NCBI RefSeq assembly: GCF_038096175.1
Contig: NZ_CP151099.1
Span: forward strand, 2,606,501 to 2,670,500
Reading direction: 5' to 3'
Origin: Nostoc sp. UHCC 0302
Lineage (GTDB): Bacteria; Cyanobacteriota; Cyanobacteriia; Cyanobacteriales; Nostocaceae
Length of the DNA stretch: 64,000 nt
Part shown: one piece after another, positions 12,069 through 20,150 of the stretch
How positions within the stretch are numbered: position 1 is the first letter of the stretch
Layout of the letters: the number at the start of each line of letters is the position of its first letter
Position numbers and translations under genes: made by a program
The notes under the pieces: model-generated
Database searches by the model: none
Told to the model about the DNA's origin: nothing
Seen by the model: only the letters and a program-made list of their open reading frames with translations

Positions 12069-12097
12069 TTCAGCAATGCACTACCTACTGCTATAAT
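12069..12097 (+). promoter_or_regulatory. Candidate promoter of the parA-like gene
   Basis: TATAAT at 12092-12097 with TTCAGC (weak -35) 17 bp upstream. It lies in the 157-bp gap after the fusion gene, so the ParA-type gene may have its own transcript as well as read-through. Confidence 0.4.
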
Positions 12098-12235
12098 CTG
12101 ACTGCCTCAATCAAGACAAGATAACTAAAATCACTCTCTTGAGTCCGGGACAATATTAAAATTAGCGAAAGTTTTAATAAATTAGGTAATGTGTACGCTA
12201 CCTAGATGGGAATGCGTCAACAGAGGGATGAATCA

Positions 12236-13120
12236 ATGGGATATGTAATTGCTACTGCAAATATGAAAGGTGGTGTCGGCAAAACTACCATCACTGTTAA
12301 CTTAGCTACTTGTTTAGCGAAAAATCATGGTAAACGGGTGCTGGTTCTTGACTTAGATAGCCAAATTAGTGCCACACTCAGTCTGATGTCGCCTTTAGAC
12401 TTTGCCAAGCGCCGCAAACAAAGTAAAACATTTAGGTATCTGATAGACGAAGTTATAAATCCAGGTTCGCGGGGAACATTGACAATTCAGGATATTATTC
12501 AATCCCAAGTTTGTAATCTTCCTGGGCTGAATTTGTTACCCGGAGATATCGATTTATATGATGAGTTTGTTGTCTCAGAAATGCTGCATCAACAAGCAAC
12601 AGCTTTGGGTGAACAAGATTTTGAAACAGTTTGGAATCGCTTTGAAAGAGTCTTGATAAACAACATTTTAAAACCAGTGCGTGAAGAATATGATTTTATC
12701 CTCCTAGATTGCGCCCCCGGTTATAATCTATTGACTCGTAGCGCTTTAGCTGCAAGCGATTTTTACATACTTCCTGCGAAACCTGAGCCTTTATCTGTGG
12801 TAGGTATTCAACTGCTAGAAAGACGCATTGGTCAATTAAAAGATAGTCATGAACATGAAGCGAAGATAAATATTAAAATGCTGGGTATTGTCTTTAGTAT
12901 GTCCAGCACTAACCTGCTAAACGCCAGATATTACAAACAAGTGATGCACCGCGTTGTTGAAGATTTCGGTGTAGAAAAAATTTGTAAAACCCAAATCCCA
13001 ATTGATGTCAATGTCGCTAAGGCTGTTGATAGTTTTATGCCAGCTGTTTTAAATGCTCCCCAATCTTCTGGTTCTAAAGCGTTCAATCAGTTAGCTCAAG
13101 AGTTGTTGTTGAAGTTGTAA
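12236..13120 (+). CDS. ParA/MinD-type P-loop ATPase without ParB
   Basis: A ParA-superfamily ATPase of about 294 residues. The deviant Walker A KGGVGKTT is preceded by IATANM, the Walker A-prime/switch I segment is LVLDLDSQISAT, and Walker B is DFILLDCAPG. ATP-dependent dimers of this family bind DNA non-specifically and position plasmids, chromosomes or protein complexes. I choose ATG 12236 because it places the first strand (MGYVIATANMKGG) as usual; an in-frame ATG at 12206 would add ten residues. No parB or parS is adjacent, so it may position the preceding fusion machine or act alone. Its link to the operon is inferred from orientation and distance. Confidence 0.85.
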   Translation: MGYVIATANMKGGVGKTTITVNLATCLAKNHGKRVLVLDLDSQISATLSLMSPLDFAKRRKQSKTFRYLIDEVINPGSRGTLTIQDIIQSQVCNLPGLNLLPGDIDLYDEFVVSEMLHQQATALGEQDFETVWNRFERVLINNILKPVREEYDFILLDCAPGYNLLTRSALAASDFYILPAKPEPLSVVGIQLLERRIGQLKDSHEHEAKINIKMLGIVFSMSSTNLLNARYYKQVMHRVVEDFGVEKICKTQIPIDVNVAKAVDSFMPAVLNAPQSSGSKAFNQLAQELLLKL

Positions 13121-13121
13121 G

Positions 13122-13150
13122 GGACTGGGGACTGGGGACTGGGGACTAGA
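13122..13150. repeat. STRR heptamers (GGGGACT)
   Basis: Three near-perfect tandem copies of the heptamer GGGGACT follow the parA-like gene. Such short tandemly repeated repetitive (STRR) heptamers are typical of heterocystous cyanobacteria. They lie between the convergent parA-like and ileS genes. Confidence 0.75.
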
Positions 13151-13181
13151 AAAAGTTTTTCTAATGCCCCATGCCCAATAC

Positions 13182-16064
13182 CTAAAACTTTCCTGCTAAT
13201 GCTGCAACGCAACGTTCGCAAATTAAGGGATGTTCTGCTGATTCTCCCACATGGGTGGAGTAGTTCCAGCAGCGATCGCATTTTTTTCCATCTGCGTTTA
13301 CTATTCCAATTCCCCAGCTATCAGACTGCAAGTTGTATTTCACGTCTTGCAGTTTTTCAGGAGAATCTAACAATTCTACCTGGGAGGTAAGAAATAGATA
13401 GCGGAGTTCATCGATACCGTTACCAACAGATGGATTCAGTGCTTTCACATAGGAGCGCAATTGCTCGTCCTTCACATAGAGCAATGCTTTCGCTTCTAGA
13501 GAAGAACCAATCAATTTTTCTACCCTAGCTTGCTCTAGCACCTTGTTAACCTCAGTGCGGATTTGCCGGACTTGTTGCCAGAATTCTGCTAACTCTGGAT
13601 TCTGCCACTTCTGGTCTACCTGCACCCAACCAGCTTGAAACACCGATTTATAAGGTGTTTTGTAGGGAAGATGTTGCCAAATATCTTCAGCGGTGTGACA
13701 TAACACAGGAGCGATCGCTCGTGCTAAATTCTCTAAAGCTATCTTCAGCACTGTTTGACAACTGCGACGGCGGAAAGCATCAACTGCACTGATGTACAGT
13801 CTATCTTTGGCAACATCCAAATAAAAGTTGGATAAATCCACTACGCAGAAATTCTGCACCGTTTGGAAAAAGCGGAAGAATTGGAAACTTTCAAAGGCTT
13901 CTGTCACCTCCTGAAACACCTCACCGATGCGGTGCAGCATATAGCGGTCAAGTTCTGGCAATTCCTCAAAAGGTACTGCATCTTTTTCCGGGTCAAAATC
14001 GTGCAAGCTACCCAACAAGAACCGCGCTGTATTGCGAATCTTGCCTCTGACATCGTTCAGTTGCTTGATGATGTTTTTACCAATGCGTACATCACCGGAG
14101 TAGTCTACCGATGATACCCACAATCTCAACACATCTGCACCGTAGGGCGGTTCTGCTTTTTGATTTTTCCCGCCTTCAATGATTGCATTTGGGTCAACCA
14201 CATTTCCTTCTGACTTGCTCATCTTCCGGCCTTGTTCATCCAAAGCAAAGCCGTGAGTTAGCACAGTTTTGTAAGGTGCAATGTCGTTAACCGCTACACT
14301 AGTGAGCAAACTCGACTGGAACCAGCCGCGATGTTGGTCGGAACCTTCCAAATACATATCAGCTGGATAGCGTAACTCTGGACGCTGCTTTGCCACAGCC
14401 GCCCAAGATGAACCAGAATCAAACCACACATCCATCGTGTCTGTACCTCTGCGGTAAGACCGACCATTATTACGGTAGGATTCTGGTAACAACTCCTCTA
14501 TTGAGAGTTCCCACCAAGCATCTGAACCTTTTTCTGCGATAATTCCTTGGACGTAGTTGATAGTTTCCTTATTCAGCAGTGGTTCCCCCGTGGCTTCATC
14601 GTAAAAAACTGGAATTGGCACACCCCAAGCACGCTGACGGGAAATACACCAATCAGAACGTTCTGCCACCATTGGCGTGATCCGATTTTCACCTTGGGCT
14701 GGAATCCATTTTACCGAAGCGATCGCTTTTAATGCTTCCTCCCTAAATCCCTCCACGGAAGCAAACCACTGTTCAGTCGCCCGGAAAATCGTCGGCTTTT
14801 TCGTCCGCCAATCGTAGGGATATTTGTGGGCGTAAGCTTCTTCCTTCAACAAGGAACCAGCCGCCGCCAAAGCATCAATTACCGCCTGATTCCCATCACC
14901 CAGGACATTCAACCCAGCAAACACTCCCGCTTCTTGGGTAAAGTCCCCATTATCATCAACAGGCGCGAGAATCGGTAAACCGTAACGCTGACCAACGATG
15001 TAGTCTTCTTGACCATGACCGGGGGCAGTGTGTACCAACCCAGTACCCGATTCTGTAGTGATGTAATCGCCACCAATCACAACCGGGCTTTCGCGGTCAT
15101 ACAGCGGATGACGATAAGTTGTATGTTCTAAATCCTTACCCTTGAAAGTAGCTTTTACATTTAGTTGAATGTCCAGTGTGGTAGATAAACGTTCCACCAA
15201 ATCAGCTGCAACAATGAGATATTTAAAATCCTTTTGCGTCTTTGCGTCTTTGCGTGAGACTTCCACCACCGCATAGTTGAGTTCGCCATTCACCGCCACC
15301 GCCAAATTCCCCGGAATAGTCCAAGGCGTAGTCGTCCAGACAGCGACGCCCAAATCCGGCAGATATTCCCCCAGCACTGGCTTAACCGCCTCAGCAAGAC
15401 AAGTGACAGGAAAAGCCGCATAGATACTGCGGGAAGTATGACCTTCAGGATATTCCAACTCAGCTTCTGCCAAAGCAGTTTTAGAACTGGGACTCCAGTG
15501 AACAGGCTTCAAACCACGATATATGTAGCCTTTTAACACCATCTGCCCGAACACACCAATTTGCGCCGCTTCATATTCCGGCTTCAGCGTTAGATAAGGA
15601 TTATCCCAGTCACCCCAAATACCGTAGCGTTTAAAACTTTGGCGCTGGTCATCTACCGTAGTTAGAGCAAATTCTTTCGCTTTTTGCCGCAGTTGTAATG
15701 GCGTCAAGTTTTGCCGTTCTGCTGACTTCATATTCTGCAAAACTTTCAGCTCAATCGGCAAGCCGTGACAGTCCCAACCTGGGACGTAGCGAACCTTACG
15801 CCCTTGTAGCAGTTGGTAGCGATTAATAATATCTTTGAGAATTTTATTTAAGGCATGACCAATATGAAGTGAACCGTTGGCGTAGGGAGGCCCATCGTGC
15901 AGTATAAATAATTCGCCGGGATTGTTTTCGGAGAGGCGATCGTAAATTTTATTCTCTTCCCAAAATTTCTGGATTTCAGGCTCACGCTTGAGCGCGTTCG
16001 CCCGCATATCAAAACTAGTCTTGGGTAAGTTTACAGTATCTTTGTAGCTTCCAGGTTCTGTCAC
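13182..16064 (-). CDS. ileS: Isoleucyl-tRNA synthetase
   Basis: Charges tRNA-Ile with isoleucine in the cytoplasm. Class I signatures are visible: HIGH in GSLHIGHA, KMSKS in GRKMSKSEGN, the CP1 editing-domain motifs TTTPWTIPGN and GTGLVHTAPGHGQED, and a C-terminal zinc site (CDRC and CERC). The open frame reaches 16154, but the family N-terminus begins just before KDTVNLPKTSFDMRANALKR, so I use the GTG at 16064, giving about 960 residues. An odd short segment, SRKDAKTQKD, in the editing-domain region is encoded by tandem TTTGCGTC octamers and looks like a recent repeat insertion that kept the frame. Confidence 0.96.
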   Translation of the reverse strand: MTEPGSYKDTVNLPKTSFDMRANALKREPEIQKFWEENKIYDRLSENNPGELFILHDGPPYANGSLHIGHALNKILKDIINRYQLLQGRKVRYVPGWDCHGLPIELKVLQNMKSAERQNLTPLQLRQKAKEFALTTVDDQRQSFKRYGIWGDWDNPYLTLKPEYEAAQIGVFGQMVLKGYIYRGLKPVHWSPSSKTALAEAELEYPEGHTSRSIYAAFPVTCLAEAVKPVLGEYLPDLGVAVWTTTPWTIPGNLAVAVNGELNYAVVEVSRKDAKTQKDFKYLIVAADLVERLSTTLDIQLNVKATFKGKDLEHTTYRHPLYDRESPVVIGGDYITTESGTGLVHTAPGHGQEDYIVGQRYGLPILAPVDDNGDFTQEAGVFAGLNVLGDGNQAVIDALAAAGSLLKEEAYAHKYPYDWRTKKPTIFRATEQWFASVEGFREEALKAIASVKWIPAQGENRITPMVAERSDWCISRQRAWGVPIPVFYDEATGEPLLNKETINYVQGIIAEKGSDAWWELSIEELLPESYRNNGRSYRRGTDTMDVWFDSGSSWAAVAKQRPELRYPADMYLEGSDQHRGWFQSSLLTSVAVNDIAPYKTVLTHGFALDEQGRKMSKSEGNVVDPNAIIEGGKNQKAEPPYGADVLRLWVSSVDYSGDVRIGKNIIKQLNDVRGKIRNTARFLLGSLHDFDPEKDAVPFEELPELDRYMLHRIGEVFQEVTEAFESFQFFRFFQTVQNFCVVDLSNFYLDVAKDRLYISAVDAFRRRSCQTVLKIALENLARAIAPVLCHTAEDIWQHLPYKTPYKSVFQAGWVQVDQKWQNPELAEFWQQVRQIRTEVNKVLEQARVEKLIGSSLEAKALLYVKDEQLRSYVKALNPSVGNGIDELRYLFLTSQVELLDSPEKLQDVKYNLQSDSWGIGIVNADGKKCDRCWNYSTHVGESAEHPLICERCVAALAGKF
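15232..15257. repeat. Octamer repeats (TTTGCGTC) inside ileS
   Basis: Three near-copies of TTTGCGTC in tandem, in frame within ileS, encode RKDAKTQKD on the minus strand. Similar CTTTGCGTC or CTCTGCG repeats occur between genes in many cyanobacteria; a related stretch is at about 52335-52360 here. Confidence 0.7.
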
Positions 16065-16218
16065 AGTCTCATGCCTAAAATTAATTGTGCAGATTTTACT
16101 AATTATAGAAGATGGCATGAAGCTCAAAAAATAACCTTGACAACTTGTTCTCAAAATGAGAACGTAAAATGACTTGGTAAAAAAGTAAAATATCTAATTT
16201 AATATCGAAAGATGAAAA

Positions 16219-16518
16219 ATGCACCTAATCAGCATTCGTAACTTACGTGCTGATGCTGGTAAATACCCAGATGCAATAGAACCAGTGAACTCTTGGTATC
16301 AAGTTGTAAAATCTGCATCATGGCAAAACTTCAATGAGGTTAGACAATTTTACCCAACAGCAGATGTCGTGAGCAATTTCATAGTATTCAATATCAAAGG
16401 TAACGCCTATCGCTTAATTGTTAGTATTGATTATGGAATCCAAACAGTCTACTACAAATATTTTTTAACTCATGCTGAATACGATAAAGATAAATGGAAA
16501 GATGACCCTTTCTTTTGA
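16219..16518 (+). CDS. higB: HigB-type toxin
   Basis: A 99-residue protein of the HigB mRNA-interferase family (RelE superfamily). Family features are MHLISIRNLRAD at the start, WYQVVKSASWQNFNEVR in the middle, and FNIKGNAYRLIVSIDY followed by the H-A-E-Y-D segment FLTHAEYDKDKW near the end. Length is normal. It precedes an HTH antitoxin gene on the same strand, which is the usual higBA order (toxin first). It is predicted to cut translated mRNA when the antitoxin is lost. Confidence 0.9.
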   Translation: MHLISIRNLRADAGKYPDAIEPVNSWYQVVKSASWQNFNEVRQFYPTADVVSNFIVFNIKGNAYRLIVSIDYGIQTVYYKYFLTHAEYDKDKWKDDPFF

Positions 16519-16669
16519 TAGAACTAATCTTAGATGACTGTAGTTGATAGTGGCTAAGATTCATCACTTAACTTTTGGGAATTGGAGTAAGTTATGATAC
16601 GGATCGCCGCCGATAACAGTCAACAATTCTCCTAATTATTGGGTCGCCGCCAAGCGGGCGAAAAGGTAT

Positions 16670-17068
16670 ATGACCACTTATTTTAATACAACTACTTACA
16701 GTCAACTTCTGGTAGAGTTTCAGCCTAAAATTATCACTACAGAAGAAGAATATGATCGCACTCTAGAAACTGTTGAGAAATTAATGGCTTGTAAAGCGCG
16801 AACACCAGAGCAGACTGCTATACTACAACTTTTAGTTGCTTTAGTTGAAGAGTTTGAAAACAAACACTATCCCATAGAGCCAGCACCGCCTCACGCAATT
16901 GTCAAACACTTGATGGAAGCAAAGGGAATTAAACAATCTGATTTAGTAGGAATTATTGGTTCTAAAGGAGTTGTTTCAGAAGTTTTGAACGAAAAAAGAT
17001 CAATTAGTAAAGAGCAAGCTAAAGCACTAGGAGAATTTTTTAATGTCTCCCCAGCATTATTTATCTAG
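16670..17068 (+). CDS. higA: HigA-type antitoxin with HTH
   Basis: A 132-residue antitoxin of the HigA group. The C-terminal half holds an XRE-type HTH: MEAKGIKQSDLVGIIGSKG, VVSEVLN, then ISKEQAKALGEFFNVSPALFI. The N-terminal half is the usual helical toxin-binding region. It lies 151 bp after higB, a wider gap than in most pairs, so it may have its own promoter. It should neutralise HigB and repress the operon. Confidence 0.9.
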   Translation: MTTYFNTTTYSQLLVEFQPKIITTEEEYDRTLETVEKLMACKARTPEQTAILQLLVALVEEFENKHYPIEPAPPHAIVKHLMEAKGIKQSDLVGIIGSKGVVSEVLNEKRSISKEQAKALGEFFNVSPALFI

Positions 17069-17298
17069 TTGCAAAAATAGGTGATGCGAGTGGGAGCGAT
17101 CGCGTTATGCTCTAAATACCTGAAAACTGCTGTAAGTTTAATTGATATTTCAGTAGCAGTAAGACTTAGTAATTAGTTAGACAGCACCTTTGGATTGGGA
17201 ATACTGACAATTAGGGTAATGGATTGCTGTAATCCGTTGAGGTAGAAAAAGTTCCAACCTCTTCCCTAAAGCACAGTCTTTCTAGGATTTTACTGTTT

Positions 17299-18354
17299 AT
17301 GACAATGGTTGAAGTTACCTACGCAGGTCGGATTGAAGTTAAAAGGGGTGAAACTCCCAAAGAGCTATACTCCCACCAGAACGAAGCAATCATAGCGCTG
17401 AATAAGAAGAATCAATTTCCCTTTGAAGGTTTACTAGTTCTACCCACCGATGGCGGAAAAACATTGACAGCAGTTCACTGGCTACTACGTAATTTTATTA
17501 ACAACAAGAAAAAGGTTCTGTGGATTGCTCATCGCCATGAACTACTTGACCAAGCACTTGAGACAGTTTGCCTTAGTGCTTATTCATCATTATTGAGTAA
17601 TGTATCAGGATTTAGATACCGCATTATCTTAGGCCATCCTAAACATGGACGGCCCGTACACATTGAACCCAGTGATGACATTATCATTGCCAGTAAAAAT
17701 AGTCTAAACAGTGGGCTTGATCACTTGTTGAAAAACTGGGTCGGTAACTTACAGGAAGTTCTCTTAGTAGTGGATGAAGCACATCATGCAACAGCTAAGA
17801 CTTATCGCAAGTTAATTAATGCTGTCAAGGATAATCTACAGAAGCGAGGTCATGAAAACGGCTTTAGAATGCTGGGGCTAACAGCTACTCCCTTCAGAAC
17901 AGATGAGAGTGAGAAGAGTTTGCTAAAGTTAGTTTTCCCAAATGATATTATCTTTTCAGAACATCTGAGAAATTTAATCTCTAAAGGAATCCTTGCTGAA
18001 CCAACTTTTGAAAATCTAAAAACGAACATAGAAATAAAGCAAAAATTAAATGCATTGAATGCAAGGCAAATCAAACATATCGAAGATTTTGACAGGCTGC
18101 CAAAGGAAATTGCTGAGAAAATTGCTCAATCTAGTACGCGTAACAATCAAATTGTTGATTATTATATTAACAATAGAGAAAAATACAAGCCTCTTCTAGT
18201 ATTTGCAATTGATGTAGAACACGCAATCACTTTGAACGCCCTGTTTAAGGCTAAAAAAGTTAATTCTGATTTTGTTGTATCTTCAGTTCAAGATTTAACT
18301 ACAAGTGCTAAAGTTTCTGCCAGGGAAAACGCAGAAAAAATCAAAAAAAGCTAA
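17299..18354 (+). pseudogene. C-terminally truncated SF2 DEAH helicase
   Basis: The N-terminal 340 residues or so of a superfamily 2 helicase: Q-motif region ELYSHQNEAIIAL, Walker A-like LPTDGGKTLTA, motif Ia WIAHRHELLDQA, motif II VVDEAHHAT, motif III GLTATPFRT, and the start of domain 2 (PLLVFAIDVEHA). The later motifs V and VI (the QRxGRxxR region) are missing. The frame ends at 18354 inside a stretch whose other frame encodes a truncated antitoxin, so the 3-prime end was probably lost by recombination into a toxin-antitoxin locus. It is unlikely to be an active helicase. Confidence 0.75.
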
Positions 18355-18580
18355 ACAGCAAGGGCTTTCTGTTGAAACATATACTTTGCAGGTTTTACAA
18401 GAATATATTCTGCCAAAAGAAAAACAGTCTAAGTTAGTCAATGTGCTTCAGTCTTGGATGAATGAAAGTAACAGTGATGAGCACCAAGAAACAGGAGAGT
18501 ATTTAATTCATGCCTTGGATGAAGATAGACTATCTGAGCGTAAATTATTTCCTGTTGAGTTAAAGGGTGTAACTTGGTAA
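18305..18580 (+). CDS. Antitoxin partner of PIN toxin, N-terminus replaced
   Basis: A 91-residue frame whose residues 16-40 (KAKQQGLSVETYTLQVLQEY) match small cyanobacterial antitoxins found next to PIN toxins. These normally start with a ribbon-helix-helix strand such as TITLELP. Here the first 16 residues (from a GTG at 18305) are read in another frame of the upstream helicase remnant, so the DNA-binding head seems lost. The C-terminus ends KGVTW and overlaps the toxin start by 7 bp, showing translational coupling. It may still bind the toxin but may not bind DNA. Confidence 0.6.
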   Translation: MLKFLPGKTQKKSKKAKQQGLSVETYTLQVLQEYILPKEKQSKLVNVLQSWMNESNSDEHQETGEYLIHALDEDRLSERKLFPVELKGVTW

Positions 18581-19029
18581 GTCAGGTTATTCTCTTGGAT
18601 GCAGGGCCAATAGGTTTAGTCACAAATCCGAAGCTATCTGCTGAAAGCTTAGCTTGCACCCTATGGCTGCAAGTACTCGTTTCCTGTGGAAGTCGAGTTA
18701 TAATTCCTGAAATCGCCGATTATGAAGTGCGGCGAGAATTATTACGAGCAAACAAGCTTAAGGGTATTGCTCGCTTAGATGAGTTAATTAGACTTCTAGA
18801 ATACCTACCCATTACTACAACTGCAATGCGCCAAGCTGCTTTATTATGGGCGCAGGCTCGTCAACAAGGACAACCAACAGATGGTGATAAGACAATTGAC
18901 GGTAACATAATTTTAGTAGTTCAAGCTGTAACTCTTGACATTCCAGATGTAGTAATTGCAACAACTAATGTTGGTCATTTATCTAGATTTGTTGCAGCCG
19001 ATTTGTGGCAAAACATTCAAACTAGTTGA
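18574..19029 (+). CDS. PIN-domain toxin, VapC-like
   Basis: A 151-residue PIN-domain ribonuclease. The acidic set of the fold is visible: LLDAGPIGLV (first Asp), EVRRELL (Glu), DKTIDGNIIL (acidic pair) and VIATTNVGHLSRF (strand 4). PIN toxins cut RNA in a metal-dependent way, and cyanobacterial homologues are paired with the antitoxin type just upstream. The start is probably the TTG at 18574, overlapping the antitoxin stop. The core looks intact, so toxicity depends on whether the altered antitoxin still works. Confidence 0.85.
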   Translation: MVSQVILLDAGPIGLVTNPKLSAESLACTLWLQVLVSCGSRVIIPEIADYEVRRELLRANKLKGIARLDELIRLLEYLPITTTAMRQAALLWAQARQQGQPTDGDKTIDGNIILVVQAVTLDIPDVVIATTNVGHLSRFVAADLWQNIQTS

Positions 19030-19069
19030 GTGAAACCCAACATCATATTAGGTTAACGTTGGGTTTCAC
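19030..19069. terminator. Bidirectional hairpin between convergent genes
   Basis: Perfect 12-bp arms (GTGAAACCCAAC and GTTGGGTTTCAC) around a 16-base loop, starting next to the PIN-toxin stop codon and ending 6 bp from the ycf66 stop codon. The convergent position fits a shared transcription terminator, although no strong T-run follows. Confidence 0.6.
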
Positions 19070-19074
19070 AGAAT

Positions 19075-19815
19075 TCAACTAGTTTGATTAGGCGGTATTT
19101 CTTCAGGTGGTGCTTCTGCTGGGGGAGCAAGTACCGCATCTGGAGCAATTTCTTCTACAGGAATCGGTTTTTTGTCCTCAGCTTCAGTATCTGGTTGCGC
19201 TGCTTCCACCAATTCGGGAGATGGAGGATTTGGTGGAATAACTTCCGGCAAACTCTCGGTATTTAATTCTGTGTCAGTAGTTGTAACTGCTTCCTCTGTT
19301 GGTTTTTCTGGTGTAGCAGTAGTTTTGTCAATAATCTCAACAGTGGGTTGCTCTCTGAGTACAGAGGTAATGTCTTCAGGTTTGGGGGTTGTGGGTGTTT
19401 TTTTACTCACAGTCTGCTGTACTTTGTCTTTCACACCACTGAAGGTGCTACCAAGACCTTGTTGGAACTGAGCTAGCCGTTCCTGAACAGACAATTTATT
19501 AACCTGTTCCTGAATGCTAGTTTTCACCGTTTCAGAACTGGGTACTTGGGTTTGTTGTGCCTGTGGCGTTAGTTGCCGACGTAATGAAAGAGTTTGCCAG
19601 CCAAACCAAACCAAAAGAGCCACACTAGCTATATGACCAAGTAGCAATCCTCCAGAAATGCGTGGTGCAAACACCCATAAAACTAAAGCATAAAATAGTC
19701 CTATTCCACTCCAAATAAAGTCATTCTTACGGTGGATTTCTGGGAAAAAGAAAGCTGATATGTAAAGGGCTAAACTACCAAGACCGACCACTAAAGCTAG
19801 GACATATGCCAGCAT
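19075..19815 (-). CDS. Ycf66-family membrane protein
   Basis: A 246-residue protein. Residues 1-80 match Ycf66, a family found in cyanobacteria and some plastids: MLAYVLALVVGLGSLALYISAFFFPEIHRKNDFIWSG forms two helices, then FAPRISGGLLLGHIASVALLVWFGWQTLSLRR gives another. The C-terminal half is a low-complexity Pro/Glu/Thr/Ala tail (PEEIPPN type). Function is not established. It is monocistronic, in convergent orientation to the PIN toxin. Confidence 0.9.
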   Translation of the reverse strand: MLAYVLALVVGLGSLALYISAFFFPEIHRKNDFIWSGIGLFYALVLWVFAPRISGGLLLGHIASVALLVWFGWQTLSLRRQLTPQAQQTQVPSSETVKTSIQEQVNKLSVQERLAQFQQGLGSTFSGVKDKVQQTVSKKTPTTPKPEDITSVLREQPTVEIIDKTTATPEKPTEEAVTTTDTELNTESLPEVIPPNPPSPELVEAAQPDTEAEDKKPIPVEEIAPDAVLAPPAEAPPEEIPPNQTS

Positions 19816-19832
19816 TATTTGGTTACTCCTTT

Positions 19833-19965
19833 GACTAGGGACTGGGTACTGGGGATCGGGGACTGGGGACTGGGTATATGGTATTGGGTATTAGGTATTA
19901 GGAAAAAACTAATTTAGTCAATTAAATTCTTTCCCAGTCCCTAGTCCCTAGTCCCCAATCCCTCA
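19833..19965. repeat. STRR heptamers in opposed orientation
   Basis: GGGACTG-type heptamers read on the plus strand (about 19833-19900) and CCCAGTC/CCTAGTC heptamers follow (about 19930-19965), so the segment can fold back on itself. It lies upstream of both ycf66 and gnd, which diverge from here. Confidence 0.65.
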
Positions 19966-20150
19966 ACTAACAATTTTGCAAATTTTGCCAGTTAATTGTT
20001 GATTAAGATACAAATTAAAATTAATTATCTGTGTTAGTTGCGGATTTTTGCTATTTATATCAACTCTTAAGGTCTTCTTTAGGAGATCAGCGAAAATCTC
20101 GGACTACCCTTAAAGATAAAAGGATCTGCAAGAGTTAGCCAAACAAATTT

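Noticed and set aside
12236-13120. ParA as carboxysome-positioning McdA or plasmid partition
   Set aside because: No McdB, ParB, replication gene or carboxysome gene is adjacent, so neither role is supported.
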